Positions 12,036 through 22,133 of a DNA stretch of 64,000 nt are shown one piece after another (positions within the stretch are counted from its first letter, which is position 1; each line of letters begins with the position of its first letter). The stretch spans positions 216,673,300-216,737,299 of the forward strand of contig NC_080540.1 in assembly GCF_028640845.1 (NCBI RefSeq), written 5' to 3'. The notes beneath the pieces are model-generated. The model made no database searches. It had not been told where the DNA came from and was given only the letters and a program-made list of their open reading frames with translations. The position numbers and the translations under genes are program-made. The DNA comes from Ahaetulla prasina. Lineage: Eukaryota; Chordata; Lepidosauria; Squamata; Colubridae.

Positions 12036-12553
12036 TGTTGTGTCTTGTCCGCTCTCACCGCAGCCGGGGTCTGCTTATCTGCTCCCGAACACGGAGGAAT
12101 GTATGCCTCCCGGCCCCAGTCCTGGCTCCATGCCCAGACAAGCTGCAGAGGAGGGGGCACCTCCCGGTCCCAGCCCTGGCTCCATGCCCAGGCAAACCGA
12201 GCAGCTAGACCCCTCCCCCTCCTCCACAGCATGTGAGCCTGAGGAAAGTTTACTTCCAACAGCTGATTGGAGTGACCCTCGCATCAGAAGACTGGATAGG
12301 CGGAGGCAACAGAAGGAAGGGAGGGGCAGGCCTTAATGAGTGCTGAGTCATGGAGCCACACCCCATGGCCTATATAAAGGATCTGCTTTCTGGCAGTCTC
12401 TGAGTCAGGCAAAGTCGAACTTATCTTGCTGAAGTCACTTACTGGTCTCCTGCCTGCTCTAAGGACTTTGCTAGGACTTTGGGCAGAGCTGCAGAGGCAA
12501 GCCTGATTCGGATTTCCCTGACCCGGCCGTCAGCGGAGGAGTGGGACACGACA
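12036..12553 (+). mobile_element. solo LTR, 518 bp (copy 1 of 3)
   Basis: Starts TGTTGTGTC and ends GACACGACA (TG...CA), flanked by a perfect 5-bp TSD gatat (12031-12035, 12554-12558). A TATA box (TATATAAA, 12371-12378) marks the promoter and fixes the orientation. The interior has two 54-nt direct repeats around ggctccatgcccag. No internal retroviral or retrotransposon sequence follows, so this is a solo LTR left by LTR-LTR recombination. Related copies are at 26201 and 27826. The parent family (Ty3/gypsy or ERV) cannot be decided from the LTR alone. Confidence 0.92.
12040..12336 (+). other. open frame inside solo LTR, 99 codons, no ATG at its start
   Basis: The frame opens at a GTG; the first in-frame ATG is near 12102 (MPPGPSPGSMPRQ). 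It encodes a Pro/Ser-rich segment with two PSPGSMPRQ repeats and a basic tail (RRLDRRRQQKEGRGRP). The same frame is open in the other two LTR copies (26205-26513, 27830-28129), with length differences in multiples of three. Whether it was ever translated is unknown. Confidence 0.45.
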
Positions 12554-12888
12554 GATATTTTACCTAACTTGTTTTTCTTCCTAGATTAATTCTATTGGTC
12601 AGTTTATCCAATTAGGGATTAGCAAAGGAAGTCACGTGGCATTATAGTCAATCAGAAGGGCTGCTTGATGTAGTGAATGAAGGTAATTCAGAGTGATGGT
12701 AAACAATTCCGGAAGCATTTTCTCAGAGTGCCAAAATATTGAAAAAGGAGAAAACTTTCAAACATAGAGAGAAGGCTAGAGAGAAGTTCCATGAAGATGG
12801 GCTCCAGCATGAGTCCAAAAGCTTGGAAGAAAAAACCTCTGGATCCCGGTAACTGACCCAGATTGGATCCGGCAACATTATCTTTGGG

Positions 12889-13180
12889 CAGTGATAAAAT
12901 CCAAATTTTTTACTACCAGTTCTGTGGGCATGGCTTAGTGGGCGTGGCGTGGCTTGGTGGGCATGGGAGGGGAAGGATACTGCAAAATCCCCATTCCCTC
13001 CCCACTCCTGGGGGAAGGATATTGCAAAATCTCCATTCCCACCCCATTCTGGGGCAAGCCAGAGGTGATATTTGCCAGTTCTCCAAACTACTTAAAATTT
13101 CACTACCAGTTCTCCGAATTGCTCAAAATTTCCGCTATTGGTTTTCCAGAGCTATCAGAACCTGCTGGATTTCACCCCTG
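12889..13180 (+). mobile_element. hAT MITE, 292 bp
   Basis: Begins cagtgataaaatcc and ends ggatttcacccctg, with a perfect 8-bp TSD tctttggg (12881-12888, 13181-13188). The interior has the gggcatggcttggtgggc motif and two similar blocks (ggaaggatactgcaaaat). Same subfamily as 9803-10032, 39488-39761 and 55296-55586. Confidence 0.9.
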
Positions 13181-13619
13181 TCTTTGGGACATGTATATTC
13201 ACCTTTATTCGTAAAACTTTCAAACATGTTTGGGAAAAGAATGGAGACCACTTTAGCTGAAATCTAGAAGCTATCATTTGAAACTGATCAATTGGGGGTT
13301 AAATATGATATGTTTAAATATACACGTAATTCTTGTTTAATGTCCACTCAGTGACTGTTCAAAATTACAATGAGTGAGACTTTTGAGGCGTCCTCAGGTT
13401 GTGGCTATTGCAGCATCCCTGCCGTTATATAACTGCAATGCTGGTGCTTGGCAATTGGATCACAATTATGATGTCACAACATTCTGTAACCGCAAGGTTG
13501 TCATTTGTGAGCTTCTGGCTTCCAACAAGCAAAGTCAATGGGGAAGCCAGTGGGAAATTACAAATGGTGACCACATGATTGTAGGGTGCTTGGCAAAAGC
13601 TTTGAGAAAGAATCTATAA

Positions 13620-14225
13620 ATTGACGATGGCAACTACGCATAAGGAAAAATTATACAAAATGTTCTATAGGTGACATTTACCACTGGCAAGATTAGCCAC
13701 AATGTTTAAAAACATGTCCGCCAAATGTTGGAACTGTAATCAAACTCTAGGCACATATTATCATATGTGGTGGACATGTCCAAAAGCAAAAAAAATTAAA
13801 AAACTGGATGAAAGTGGTTAGAAAAATGTTAAGGCAGCATATAGACTATAAGCCAGAATTATTTTTGTTATGTGTAATACCAGAAAAATATGATCAAGGA
13901 AATTATATTTAATATTACATGTTTTGACAGCAGCAAGAACTGCATTTGCACAATACTGGAAAAATGAGGAAACATCTACAGAAGAAGAAATAATTTAAAA
14001 AATATTAGACTGTACAGAAATGGATAAACTAACCCCGAAGATAAAAGAAAAAGAAGACACATAATTTTTTCCAACTTGGGACTTGTTTTATCAATGATTG
14101 GATAATAGATGTAGAAACTAGGAGCTTAATATTGTTATGTAAGCAAACTGACTCAGACAAGTATTCTGTTCACTAAGTACTTATTGTATGTTAAGAGAAA
14201 ATATATAAATAAATTATGAAAAAAA
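13620..14225 (+). mobile_element. 5'-truncated L1 LINE, ORF2 C-terminus and 3' UTR
   Basis: Translation with a few disruptions gives the L1 ORF2 C-terminal Cys-rich segment (KCWNCNQTLGTYYHMWWTCPKAKK at about 13717-13790). It continues with a LTAARTAFAQYWKNEE-like stretch and ends in an A-rich tail (ataaataaattatgaaaaaa). The frame has several stops, so it is inactive. The gypsy element lies about 75 bp downstream. Confidence 0.75.
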
Positions 14226-14300
14226 CAACAATAGCTAAGACTGCCACAAGTTCTATCTTAAGTCAGCTGATCACATGATGTCACACTTTACAATCCTATT

Positions 14301-14478
14301 TGTAATGTATCTTTAAATATTTAGGCGGGAAACAAGCACGTTGCTGATTGGTTGAAGCCGCCGGTTAAACTGTATATAAGGAGAGGTTTTTCCCCAGCCC
14401 GGTTGCTGGGTTCACCATATAGTAAAGAGCTGTTGTCACTACCCTGGTCTCCTGCCTCGTTATTGCCCGAATCTAACA
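14301..14478 (+). repeat. 5' LTR of the gypsy element (178 bp)
   Basis: TGTAATGTAT...ATCTAACA. It contains a TATA-like TATATAA at 14373-14379 and an AGTAAA word at 14421-14426 that could serve in polyadenylation. Base-for-base identical to 18681-18858. Confidence 0.96.
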
Positions 14479-14479
14479 C

Positions 14480-14496
14480 TGGCGACGAAGGTGGGA
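14480..14496 (+). promoter_or_regulatory. probable tRNA primer-binding site
   Basis: TGGCGACGAAGG begins 1 nt after the 5' LTR, the expected place and TGG start for a site pairing with the CCA end of a tRNA. I cannot name the tRNA. Confidence 0.7.
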
Positions 14497-14576
14497 TATC
14501 GAGGTTAAGAGCACCAGGAACGAGCTGAACACACGAAAGAACCGAACCCAGCAAGGATCAGGGCAGAATCGCAGCG

Positions 14577-16382
14577 ATGGCCAGCTACACTCCGCCCGCG
14601 CCGTTTGACCCATCCAGGGAGAAATGGGGAACGTACATGACCCGTTTCGAGAGCTTCCTGGAGGCGAATGAGCTGCAAGGAGTTCCAGACAACCGCAAAA
14701 GGGCATATTTTCTGAGCCACTGCGGTCCCGAGGTCATCGACATCGCGGAAGCCCTGGCAGAGCCAACGCCGGTACAATCGGTATCGTGGCAAACTCTGCA
14801 AAATCTTCTAAAGAACCACTTCGCGCCAACACCGTCCAAGTACGTACGGCGTTTTGAATTTGGAGAGCGCAGACAGCAAGAGGGCGAATCCATCAGCGAG
14901 TACATGGCCGCCCTGAGAAAAGCCTCCAAAGACTGTGGGTACCGAGACTTGGACGAGGAGCTACTTGAGCAACTCATCCGTGGGGTCAGAGACATGCGTT
15001 TGCGGAGGCGGCTGCTATCGAAGAGCAATCTAACGCTGGCAAACGCTCTGGACGAAGCCAGAGCTCATGAGATGTCCACCCAAGCGGCGGAAACCATACA
15101 AAAGCCACTCACGCCAACGGCGAGTGCAAAAGAAAACCCGGTGCATCACGAAGAAATCCAGACCGAATCAGACGGCGAGGATGAGGAAGGAGTTTGCCTC
15201 ACTGAGAGAAGGGGCAAAGAAGACCAGGATGAATGCGGAAGTTGCGGAGGGCAACATCAGCATCAACGATGCAAGTTCAAGGACGCTACATGTCGGCGGT
15301 GCGAGAAGAAGGGGCACCTGGCTCAAGTCTGTCGAGCACCCCAACCTTCCCGTCGAAAATTCAAATCGACCAATCAGAGCGCAGGATCGGCAAGGCGACC
15401 CGCGATTGGTCAGAACAGAAAGGGCGCGAATTCAAATCGCACGACCGTTGTAATAGGCCGTGCAGCAACCCGCGTCGAGAAGAAAATCTTCACCATACCG
15501 AAGATAGAAGGAGTGCCGTGCCGACTAGAAGTGGACACAGGGTCAGCGATCACAATCATGTCCTGGGACACTTTTGCAAAAGCTTTGCCGAAAACCGCCA
15601 AACGCAAACTGCAAACACAACGGCTACGAGTGCACGACTACCAAGGGAATCGCATCCCTGTTCGAGGGACCACCTCCGTCCGCGTCGAGTACGGACCACA
15701 CAAGAAGACCCTGCCCATCACGATAGTCGAGGGGACCCTGCCAAGTCTGTTGGGACTAGACTGGTTCCGTGCATTGGGCATGGGAGTGACTGGCATCTAC
15801 AGAAGTGACTGTAACCTGAAAGACACACTCATGAACGAGTTCGAAGATGTCTTCAAGGACTGCCTGGGCAAGTACAAGGGGACCCCTATTTCCTTCAACT
15901 TAGACCCCCAGGTAGCCCCCATTAGGTTAAAGGCAAGGAGAGTCCCTTTTGCCCTTAAACCTAAGATTGACAAGGAGATAGACAAGCTCATAAATCAGGG
16001 GATTCTGGTGCCAGTCGATCACGCAAAGTGGAAGACGCCAATCATCACCCCAGTGAAACCAGATGGGTCAGTTAGAATCTGCGCTGACTACAAGGCGACG
16101 TTAAACAAAGCCTTACAGAAAAGCGCTTACCGGTTCCGTCGTGCAACACTTGCTGCACTCGTTGGGGCAAGGGCAAGTCTTTGCAAAGTTAGACTTGGCT
16201 CAAGCCTATCAACAACTGCCCGTGAGCGCCAACACAGCCGAAGCCCAAACGATTGTAACTCACAGAGGTGCATTCAAGTGTACCCGTTTACAATTTGGGG
16301 TGAGTGTGGCACCGGGGCTATTCCAAAATTTAATGGAACGACTTCTGCAAGGGCTCCCAGGGGTAGTCCCCTATTTCGATGA
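14577..16382 (+). CDS. gypsy Gag-protease-RT(N-terminal) polyprotein, frame-broken
   Basis: 601 codons from ATG 14577, which follows the primer-binding site by about 80 nt. In order: a Gag capsid-like region (about aa 1-190, Y-T-RFESFLEANEL start); an acidic linker; two CCHC zinc knuckles (C220-x2-C-x3-H-x4-C232 and C239-x2-C-x4-H-x4-C252), which would bind the RNA; a retropepsin-type aspartic protease with the active-site triplet DTGS at aa 320-323; then the N-terminal RT fingers (about aa 455-518, with VPVDHAKWKTPIITPVKPDG and RICADYK). After about aa 518 (nt 16130) the frame leaves the RT sequence and runs on as unrelated residues to 16382. RT continues in the next frame from about 16133-16141. 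The shift is equivalent to losing two bases within about 10 nt, at the usual Tyr-Pro-x-Pro RT motif. It is not at a gag/pol boundary, so it is a disabling lesion rather than programmed frameshifting. Confidence 0.93.
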   Translation: MASYTPPAPFDPSREKWGTYMTRFESFLEANELQGVPDNRKRAYFLSHCGPEVIDIAEALAEPTPVQSVSWQTLQNLLKNHFAPTPSKYVRRFEFGERRQQEGESISEYMAALRKASKDCGYRDLDEELLEQLIRGVRDMRLRRRLLSKSNLTLANALDEARAHEMSTQAAETIQKPLTPTASAKENPVHHEEIQTESDGEDEEGVCLTERRGKEDQDECGSCGGQHQHQRCKFKDATCRRCEKKGHLAQVCRAPQPSRRKFKSTNQSAGSARRPAIGQNRKGANSNRTTVVIGRAATRVEKKIFTIPKIEGVPCRLEVDTGSAITIMSWDTFAKALPKTAKRKLQTQRLRVHDYQGNRIPVRGTTSVRVEYGPHKKTLPITIVEGTLPSLLGLDWFRALGMGVTGIYRSDCNLKDTLMNEFEDVFKDCLGKYKGTPISFNLDPQVAPIRLKARRVPFALKPKIDKEIDKLINQGILVPVDHAKWKTPIITPVKPDGSVRICADYKATLNKALQKSAYRFRRATLAALVGARASLCKVRLGSSLSTTARERQHSRSPNDCNSQRCIQVYPFTIWGECGTGAIPKFNGTTSARAPRGSPLFR

Positions 16383-18627
16383 TGTATTGATATCAGCCGA
16401 AAATTTAGAGGAATTGGGGGAGCGGTTGAGAAAAGTTCTGGGCATTTTCCGGTCAGCCGGACTAAAGGTTAAAGTGAACAAATGCCAGATAGGGGTAGAA
16501 TCCGTAGAGTTCTTGGGCTACAGAATAGACAAGAAGGGAATTCACCCCACTGAAAGCAAGGTCAAGGCGATAAGAAAGGCTCCAGCGCCCAAAAACAAAA
16601 CAGAGCTACAGGCATTCCTGGGGCTAGTGAATTTTTACGCGGTCTTTTTAAAAAACAAGGCAACCATTGCTGAGCCGCTGCATAAGCTTCTGGGAAAGAA
16701 TACTGTTTGGTCTTGGGGAAAATCGGAGGCTAGGGCTTTCGAAGCAGTAAAAAACCTACTCTCGAGCGATAGCTTACTGATCCAGTATCATAGCTCATTG
16801 CCATTATTACTGGTTTGCGATGCCTCCCCTTACGGGGTGGGGGCTGTGCTCAGCCACAGACTTCCAAATGGCACAGAAGCCCCAATAGCCTTCTACTCCA
16901 GAACGATGTCCTCGACAGAGAGGAACTATAGCCAGTTGGATAAGGAAGCGCTAGCAATTGTGTCAGGGGTAAAAAAGTTTCACGAATACGTTTTTGGTAG
17001 AGACTTTGAAATTGTTACTGACCATAGACCGCTGCTAGGGATACTGGCTGGCGACCGCCCAACGCCTGTGGCACTTTCGCCACGATTGACCCGATGGACT
17101 ATCTTCTTAGCCGCTTATTCCTACAAGCTGCAGCATCGACCCGGAAAAGAATTGGGGCATGCGGACGCCTTAAGCAGATGCCCACTACCAGGGGCGATCG
17201 AAGACCCCACTCCGGGGACGCCCATCCTGCTAATTGACTCTTTGGACTCTGGCCCAGTCACATCTAAGGAGGTGGCTCGGGCATCATACCGGGACATTAT
17301 TTTGAGGACTGTACTCGGTTGGGTACAAAGAGGGTGGCCCGCTGCGCCGGGCGAGCGTTTTAAAGAATTTGAAAAAAAACGTGGGGAACTGTCGGCTCAA
17401 GGGGGGTGCCTGCTATGGGGAGATAGAGTGGTGATCCCAGAAAAATTAAGAAAGAGGGTATTGGATCTCCTGCACGAGGGTCACCCGGGGATCGTTAGGA
17501 TGAAGGGTCTAGCGAGAAGCTATGTGTGGTGGCCCTTAATGGACTCAGAAATTGCTGAAAGGGTAGGGAAATGCCAGGCCTGCCAAGAATCCAGACCTCT
17601 ACCCCCAACGGCCCCGGTTAGGGAATGGGAAAGACCCCAAGGGCCCTGGTCGAGAATCCACATTGACTTTGCCGGCCCCTTCCACGGCCAAACCTTCCTG
17701 GTAGTAGTCGATGCCTACTCCAAATGGCTGGAAATCATTCTCATGAGATCCATGACAGCCGAAGTCGTGATCTCAGTCCTACGGCACCTATTTGCAACAC
17801 ACGGGTTGCCTGACACATTGGTTTCTGATAACGGCCCGCAATTCACGGCAACACAGTTTGAGGAATACTTGGCAGAAGAGGGCATCCGCCATGCCCTCTC
17901 GGCGCCTTTCCACCCTGCGACGAATGGCCTTGCAGAGCGTTTCGTCCGAAGCGCGAAAGAGGCATTATCCAGACTCAAGCCAGGCGACTGGCAATCCAAA
18001 ATAGATCTTTTCCTAGCCGTCCAACACCGAACCCCCTGTGCCACCACCGGCAGAAGCCCTGCCGAATTACTAATGGGTCGCAAACTTAGGTGCCCACTCG
18101 ATCGTTTAAATCCCAACTATACACCGGAGGGATACAAGGGGGAACTTGATAAGACAAGAGGAATGGATATAGGCGACCGGGTATGGGCACACAACTATGG
18201 TGAGGGCCCGACCTGGGTAAAAGGAAAAATTCTAAACATAACAGGTCCCAAATCATACTTGGTAGAATTAACGGATGGCCGAGTATGGAGGCGACATATA
18301 GACCAATTGAGGAAACGGTTAGACGGACAACCCGAGTCAGACGAAATAGGCCCTGACTATTCCATGCTTGAACCAACAGCTGACTCAAACCCGGGAAAAG
18401 CGCAGGACTTAACTGAACTCCCGGAGGTCCAGCGACGCCCTCAGGTTCCTGTAGACAACAGCAGGGACAACTCGGAAAATAATCCAGGGCCGGATGGCCT
18501 AGAGGAGGAGCTGAGAGGAGCAAACAGCCCCTCCAGTCAACTCAAACCGCTCCCAGAGACTGTACTGCGCAGGTCCGAAAGAGTCAGGAGACGCCCAGTC
18601 TATTTACGTGATTACGTCGAGAAGTGA
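16141..18627 (+). CDS. gypsy RT(C-terminal)-RNase H-integrase
   Basis: 828 codons in the +1 frame relative to the upstream Gag-protease frame; the first codon is GTG, so this is a continuation of pol and not an independent start. RT palm: LDLAQAY and the catalytic YFDD at aa 78-81. RNase H: CDAS with Asp227, then DKEALAIV and TDHRPL. Integrase: HHCC zinc finger (H445, H448, C478, C481) followed by the catalytic triad D509, D563 and E599 with exactly 35 residues between the last two (DD35E). The C-terminal part resembles the usual basic DNA-binding tail (GDRVWAHN, ending RSERVRRRPVYLRDYVEK). All catalytic residues seen are intact and there are no stops, which fits a recent loss of function limited to the frame change near 16131-16140. 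Confidence 0.94.
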   Translation: MQHLLHSLGQGQVFAKLDLAQAYQQLPVSANTAEAQTIVTHRGAFKCTRLQFGVSVAPGLFQNLMERLLQGLPGVVPYFDDVLISAENLEELGERLRKVLGIFRSAGLKVKVNKCQIGVESVEFLGYRIDKKGIHPTESKVKAIRKAPAPKNKTELQAFLGLVNFYAVFLKNKATIAEPLHKLLGKNTVWSWGKSEARAFEAVKNLLSSDSLLIQYHSSLPLLLVCDASPYGVGAVLSHRLPNGTEAPIAFYSRTMSSTERNYSQLDKEALAIVSGVKKFHEYVFGRDFEIVTDHRPLLGILAGDRPTPVALSPRLTRWTIFLAAYSYKLQHRPGKELGHADALSRCPLPGAIEDPTPGTPILLIDSLDSGPVTSKEVARASYRDIILRTVLGWVQRGWPAAPGERFKEFEKKRGELSAQGGCLLWGDRVVIPEKLRKRVLDLLHEGHPGIVRMKGLARSYVWWPLMDSEIAERVGKCQACQESRPLPPTAPVREWERPQGPWSRIHIDFAGPFHGQTFLVVVDAYSKWLEIILMRSMTAEVVISVLRHLFATHGLPDTLVSDNGPQFTATQFEEYLAEEGIRHALSAPFHPATNGLAERFVRSAKEALSRLKPGDWQSKIDLFLAVQHRTPCATTGRSPAELLMGRKLRCPLDRLNPNYTPEGYKGELDKTRGMDIGDRVWAHNYGEGPTWVKGKILNITGPKSYLVELTDGRVWRRHIDQLRKRLDGQPESDEIGPDYSMLEPTADSNPGKAQDLTELPEVQRRPQVPVDNSRDNSENNPGPDGLEEELRGANSPSSQLKPLPETVLRRSERVRRRPVYLRDYVEK

Positions 18628-18667
18628 TATGTAAATATAATGTAAATATATAGGTAAAGTGTTTTCT

Positions 18668-18680
18668 GGGAGGGAAGGAG
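18668..18680 (+). promoter_or_regulatory. polypurine tract of the gypsy element
   Basis: gggagggaaggag lies directly before the 3' LTR and is the expected plus-strand primer site. Confidence 0.85.
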
Positions 18681-18858
18681 TGTAATGTATCTTTAAATAT
18701 TTAGGCGGGAAACAAGCACGTTGCTGATTGGTTGAAGCCGCCGGTTAAACTGTATATAAGGAGAGGTTTTTCCCCAGCCCGGTTGCTGGGTTCACCATAT
18801 AGTAAAGAGCTGTTGTCACTACCCTGGTCTCCTGCCTCGTTATTGCCCGAATCTAACA
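18681..18858 (+). repeat. 3' LTR of the gypsy element (178 bp)
   Basis: Identical over its whole length to the 5' LTR; followed directly by the TSD ctatt (18859-18863). Confidence 0.96.
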
Positions 18859-18932
18859 CTATTGATTTGATTAACAATAGAGCTGCCATTTCCAGTCATC
18901 ATTGTTAAGTGAGGACTTTGCAATTAATATTC

Positions 18933-18966
18933 ATGTGTGTGAGAGAGAGGGGGGAAGGGAGGGAGG

Positions 18967-19010
<44 letters not shown>
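18933..19010. repeat. (GA)n / (GGGA)n purine microsatellite
   Basis: gtgtgagagagagg, then several gggagg units, then about 20 GA units. The plus strand is purely purine, so H-DNA formation is possible. Confidence 0.93.
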
Positions 19011-19014
<4 letters not shown>

Positions 19015-19691
19015 ACTACAAAGAGGAGATAGAGATGGGGATGAAAATAGAGATTAATACAGCGATGGAGATATATTAGAATTATTAATTTATTCCACCT
19101 ATATGTTAAATATGTACTGAAGGAGAAGATGAACATGTTTTTAAAACTGGAGGACAAAACTTAAATAATGTACAATGAGTAATGTATTATGCTGACACTA
19201 CTCTGATGGCTGCAATTGCAAATTATTTGGAAGCTCTACCAATGAAAGTACAGTGGGGGGGGGGGGAAATGAGACTGAAAAGACAGGGCAGAATGACAAC
19301 AAGTCCACCAATCAGCATTAGAATTGAGATTGAAGATTTGGTGGATAGCTGCTTCCTTTTAAGATAAACTATCAACAGTAAAGCAACCAGAAGTCAAAAA
19401 CTATGCTGCTAAACGTATTGGCTACCAACTCCAGTGGACTTAGATAATCAGATGCTACAGTGGTGAGCAGAAGGGCACAGGCAGTGTTTTTTCCAGTGCT
19501 ATTTGATACATGCGAATATTGGATTTTGAAGAATCGGGATAGGAAGAGTGTTGAAGTTTTTGAACTTTAGTCTTAAAACATAGAATACCATGGTCAATAA
19601 AGAAAAAAAACAATGGATCATAGAATAAACCAATCCGCAATTTTCATGAGGCACAAATGATCAGGTTCAAATTTGTTTTGTATTTTGTACA
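19011..19691. other. unassigned spacer
   Basis: Apparently unique DNA with a short poly-G run near 19255-19267. No gene recognised. Confidence 0.45.
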
Positions 19692-20045
19692 CATTATGGC
19701 ACAATGGCTCAGTGGCTAAGATGCTGAGCTTGTCGATAAGAAAGTCGGCAGTTCAGCGGTTCGAATCCCTAGTGCTGCATAATGGAGTGAGCTCCCATTA
19801 TTTGTCCCAACTTCTGCCAACTTAGTAGTTCGAAAGCACGTAAAAAATGCAAGTAGAAAAATGGGGACCATTTTGGTGGGAAGGTAACAGCGCTCCGTGC
19901 ACTTTTGGCATTTAGTCATGCCAGCCACATGACTGGACAGTACTGGCTCTTTGGACAGTACTGGCTCTTCGGCTTTGAAACAGAGATGAGCAATGCCCCC
20001 TAGAGTTGGGAACAATTAGCACGCATTTGTGAGGGTGTTTACCTT
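19692..20045 (+). mobile_element. Sauria-type tRNA SINE
   Basis: A tRNA-like head (cacaatggctcagtggctaa; ggttcgaatccc as B box) is followed by the characteristic body (gtgagctcccatt; cttctgccaacttagtagtt; gtcatgccagccacatgac). Contains a small internal duplication of ggacagtactggctctt (about 19935-19970). The Bov-B-like 3' tail is degenerate (gggtgtttacctta). Confidence 0.85.
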
Positions 20046-20474
20046 ACACATTATGCAAAGACGGCTCTCTGGAAAAGGTTCTAATGCCAAGAAAAATGGA
20101 AGGAAAGAGAAGAAAAGGAAACAACAGCAAGGTGGATGGACTTAGTTACAGCAGCAATGGGTACACCACTGAGAGACCCAGAGGGCCAGGTTGGAGGTAC
20201 ATCATCCTGGAAAACATCCATTCATCTGGTTGCTAAGACTCAGCACTAACTGAAAGGCACATAGTCAATCAATATCTTCAGATATGATTCCCATTTGAAT
20301 CCTAACTATAGATTCTGCATCATACAAATATCTTTTTTTAAGCTTGTAAAAAAGCAATAAGATTCATTGTCACTTAACAGGGTGTTAACTGCTAGAAGAG
20401 ACATTAATCATGTGTTGCCTGTACTGAAAAGTGTTATTAGCTGCTAGTTGCCTGCCAGGCACAATTTACACTAC
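20046..20474. other. unassigned spacer
   Basis: No feature recognised; unique-looking sequence. Confidence 0.4.
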
Positions 20475-20740
20475 TAATGTTGACAGTTAAAGTTCCAAAT
20501 AGCTTACGGCCTGCTTATCTGAAGGAGCACCTCTGCTGCAATGAACTTCCTAGTAACTTTGATCATCTGAAGAAGCCTTTTGATGAAGGTCATTATTCAC
20601 CCACCTATCCATGTCAGACACTTAGCTATATGGTCTACAAAAGAGTCTTCCGCTGTTGCATTCCCAGGCAACAACATGTATTTCCCAAGATGTGCTCTGC
20701 TCCCATCCTTAAGAAAAGTTAAGATGGTGGCTGCAACCAT
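20475..20740 (+). mobile_element. L2-type LINE ORF2 relic
   Basis: Reads with disruptions as the L2 ORF2 C-terminal region (NSLRPAYLKEHLCCNE). It is degenerate and ends just before the (TTTCC)n tract. Assignment by eye only. Confidence 0.5.
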
Positions 20741-20756
20741 ATGCTGGAAATTATGC

Positions 20757-20852
20757 CTCCTTTCCTTTCCTTTCCTTTCCTTTCCTTTCCTTTCCTTTCC
20801 TTTCCTTTCCTTTCCTTTCCTTTCCTTTCCTTTCCTTTCCTTTCCTTTCCTT
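20757..20852. repeat. (TTTCC)n microsatellite
   Basis: About 19 near-perfect pentanucleotide units. The tract abuts the truncated left end of the hAT element at 20853. Confidence 0.97.
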
Positions 20853-21079
20853 TAGCGGTGGTGCATGGTTTGGTGAACCGGTAACGGCGGCAGTGCGAAG
20901 CTCCATCCACCCGTCTGGATGTTGTTATTTCCTAGTTTTAACTAGGAAGTAACCTGTTTTTGACCTTCTGTGCATGCACAGAAGGCTTTGTGCATGCACA
21001 GAGGATCCAAAATCGCATGTGACGTGCGCAAAGCACGCTCTTCCGAACTGGTAGAGAAAGTAAGTAGATTTCACCCCTG
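20853..21079 (-). mobile_element. hAT MITE, one end lost at the microsatellite
   Basis: The right end ATTTCACCCCTG (21068-21079) and the interior (gttcggaag-type start, acttcctagtt/aactaggaagt hairpin, gtgcatgcacagaagg) match the 2636-2906 element in reverse. The other terminal repeat is absent where the (TTTCC)n tract begins, so microsatellite expansion or deletion has replaced it. Confidence 0.8.
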
Positions 21080-21269
21080 CAATGACCAAATAATATTTGC
21101 TACTCAGGAAATAATGAATTAAGACTTTAGGGGCATGTCGACTACTTTTGGAGGCTTAAGGGCTGTTTTTGTTCTGTGAGAACCTCCCAGAGACTAAACT
21201 CAGAGAAAGGGATGAGTCCAGGATTGAAAACCTAAGTGATTTTAATGGTAATTTTATTGGGTATTTTTA

Positions 21270-21407
21270 TGGTCAATTGACGGTTTTAATTTGGCCTTTT
21301 ATTGAATAAGTTTTTTAATTGTTATTTTAATATGTATATTAATTGTTTTAAATGGAGGCTGTACACCGCCCTGAGTCCTTCGGGAAAAGGGCGGTATAGA
21401 AGTTTGA

Positions 21408-21450
<43 letters not shown>

Positions 21451-21455
21451 ATTTA
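21270..21455 (+). mobile_element. L2-type LINE 3' tail with (AAAT)n
   Basis: Contains ctgtacaccgccctgagtcc, then ttcgggaaaagggcggtat, a small hairpin characteristic of this LINE's 3' end, followed by (aaat) units to about 21452. The same tail occurs at 24292-24361 and, degenerate, at 60620-60675. Confidence 0.75.
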
Positions 21456-22092
21456 TGACATTTAAATTTACTTTTTAAGAAAAAGGACGCTCCGAAGATT
21501 TCATTTCCTTATTTGATCACATTAAAAGCTATAATTAGTTGGCATTTTTGGGAAGAACTATGAGAGTTGCTCCACCTACAAACTTTTAGAAGTTATTATG
21601 CAATTTTACCTGAACTTCCCCTTGAAGTTTGAACTCCACCTCATTTTATGATTAAGTTAGCAGTTCAGAGTCAATGGAAATAGGGGACTGGCCCAGAGAA
21701 GGCTCTTTATGGTCTGACAGCAAAAGAAAGATACGTCTAATTTTGACTTTCCCATCTTTCAGGAGTTTCAGCTGAATCCTAATCATTTCTTTTTGACCTT
21801 CTCCCAGGCCTCTAAAGGTCAAGGAAATTTAGACCCACTAGAAAAGCTGGTCTAAACGTAGTTCTTGCATAGTGCATGATGGGAGGAATCATTGCAGTTG
21901 TAATTACAATAGTAATCAATAGTAAAAACAGGAGAGATTGCAAATACTGCTGTGTCTGCCCAGAAAAAATTCTTCCCTCCTCCTAGAGAAATGATTTGCA
22001 TTGTTCCTGACAGATCTCAATACACTTACATTCTTTCTTGTTTTAAAACCAATTTTATATACACCTTCAACAGGGGAGAAAACAGTATTTCT

Positions 22093-22133
<41 letters not shown>

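Larger units (their letters stand above)
14301..18858 (+). mobile_element. complete Ty3/gypsy LTR retrotransposon, 4558 bp
   Basis: Two identical 178-bp LTRs (TG...CA) bound a gag-pol internal region, with a perfect 5-bp TSD ctatt at 14296-14300 and 18859-18863. A primer-binding site follows the 5' LTR and a purine-rich tract precedes the 3' LTR. The domain order protease-RT-RNase H-integrase, and the absence of env, are typical of Metaviridae/Ty3-gypsy. One combined gag-pol frame and short LTRs suggest a Mag/SURL-like lineage, but this is unproven. LTR identity implies a very recent insertion. The copy is nevertheless defective because the reading frame changes inside RT. Confidence 0.96.

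Noticed and set aside
14577..18627. Programmed ribosomal frameshift in the gypsy pol
   Set aside because: The frame change lies within the RT domain and not between gag and pol, no slippery sequence is evident, and gag and protease are already fused in one frame.
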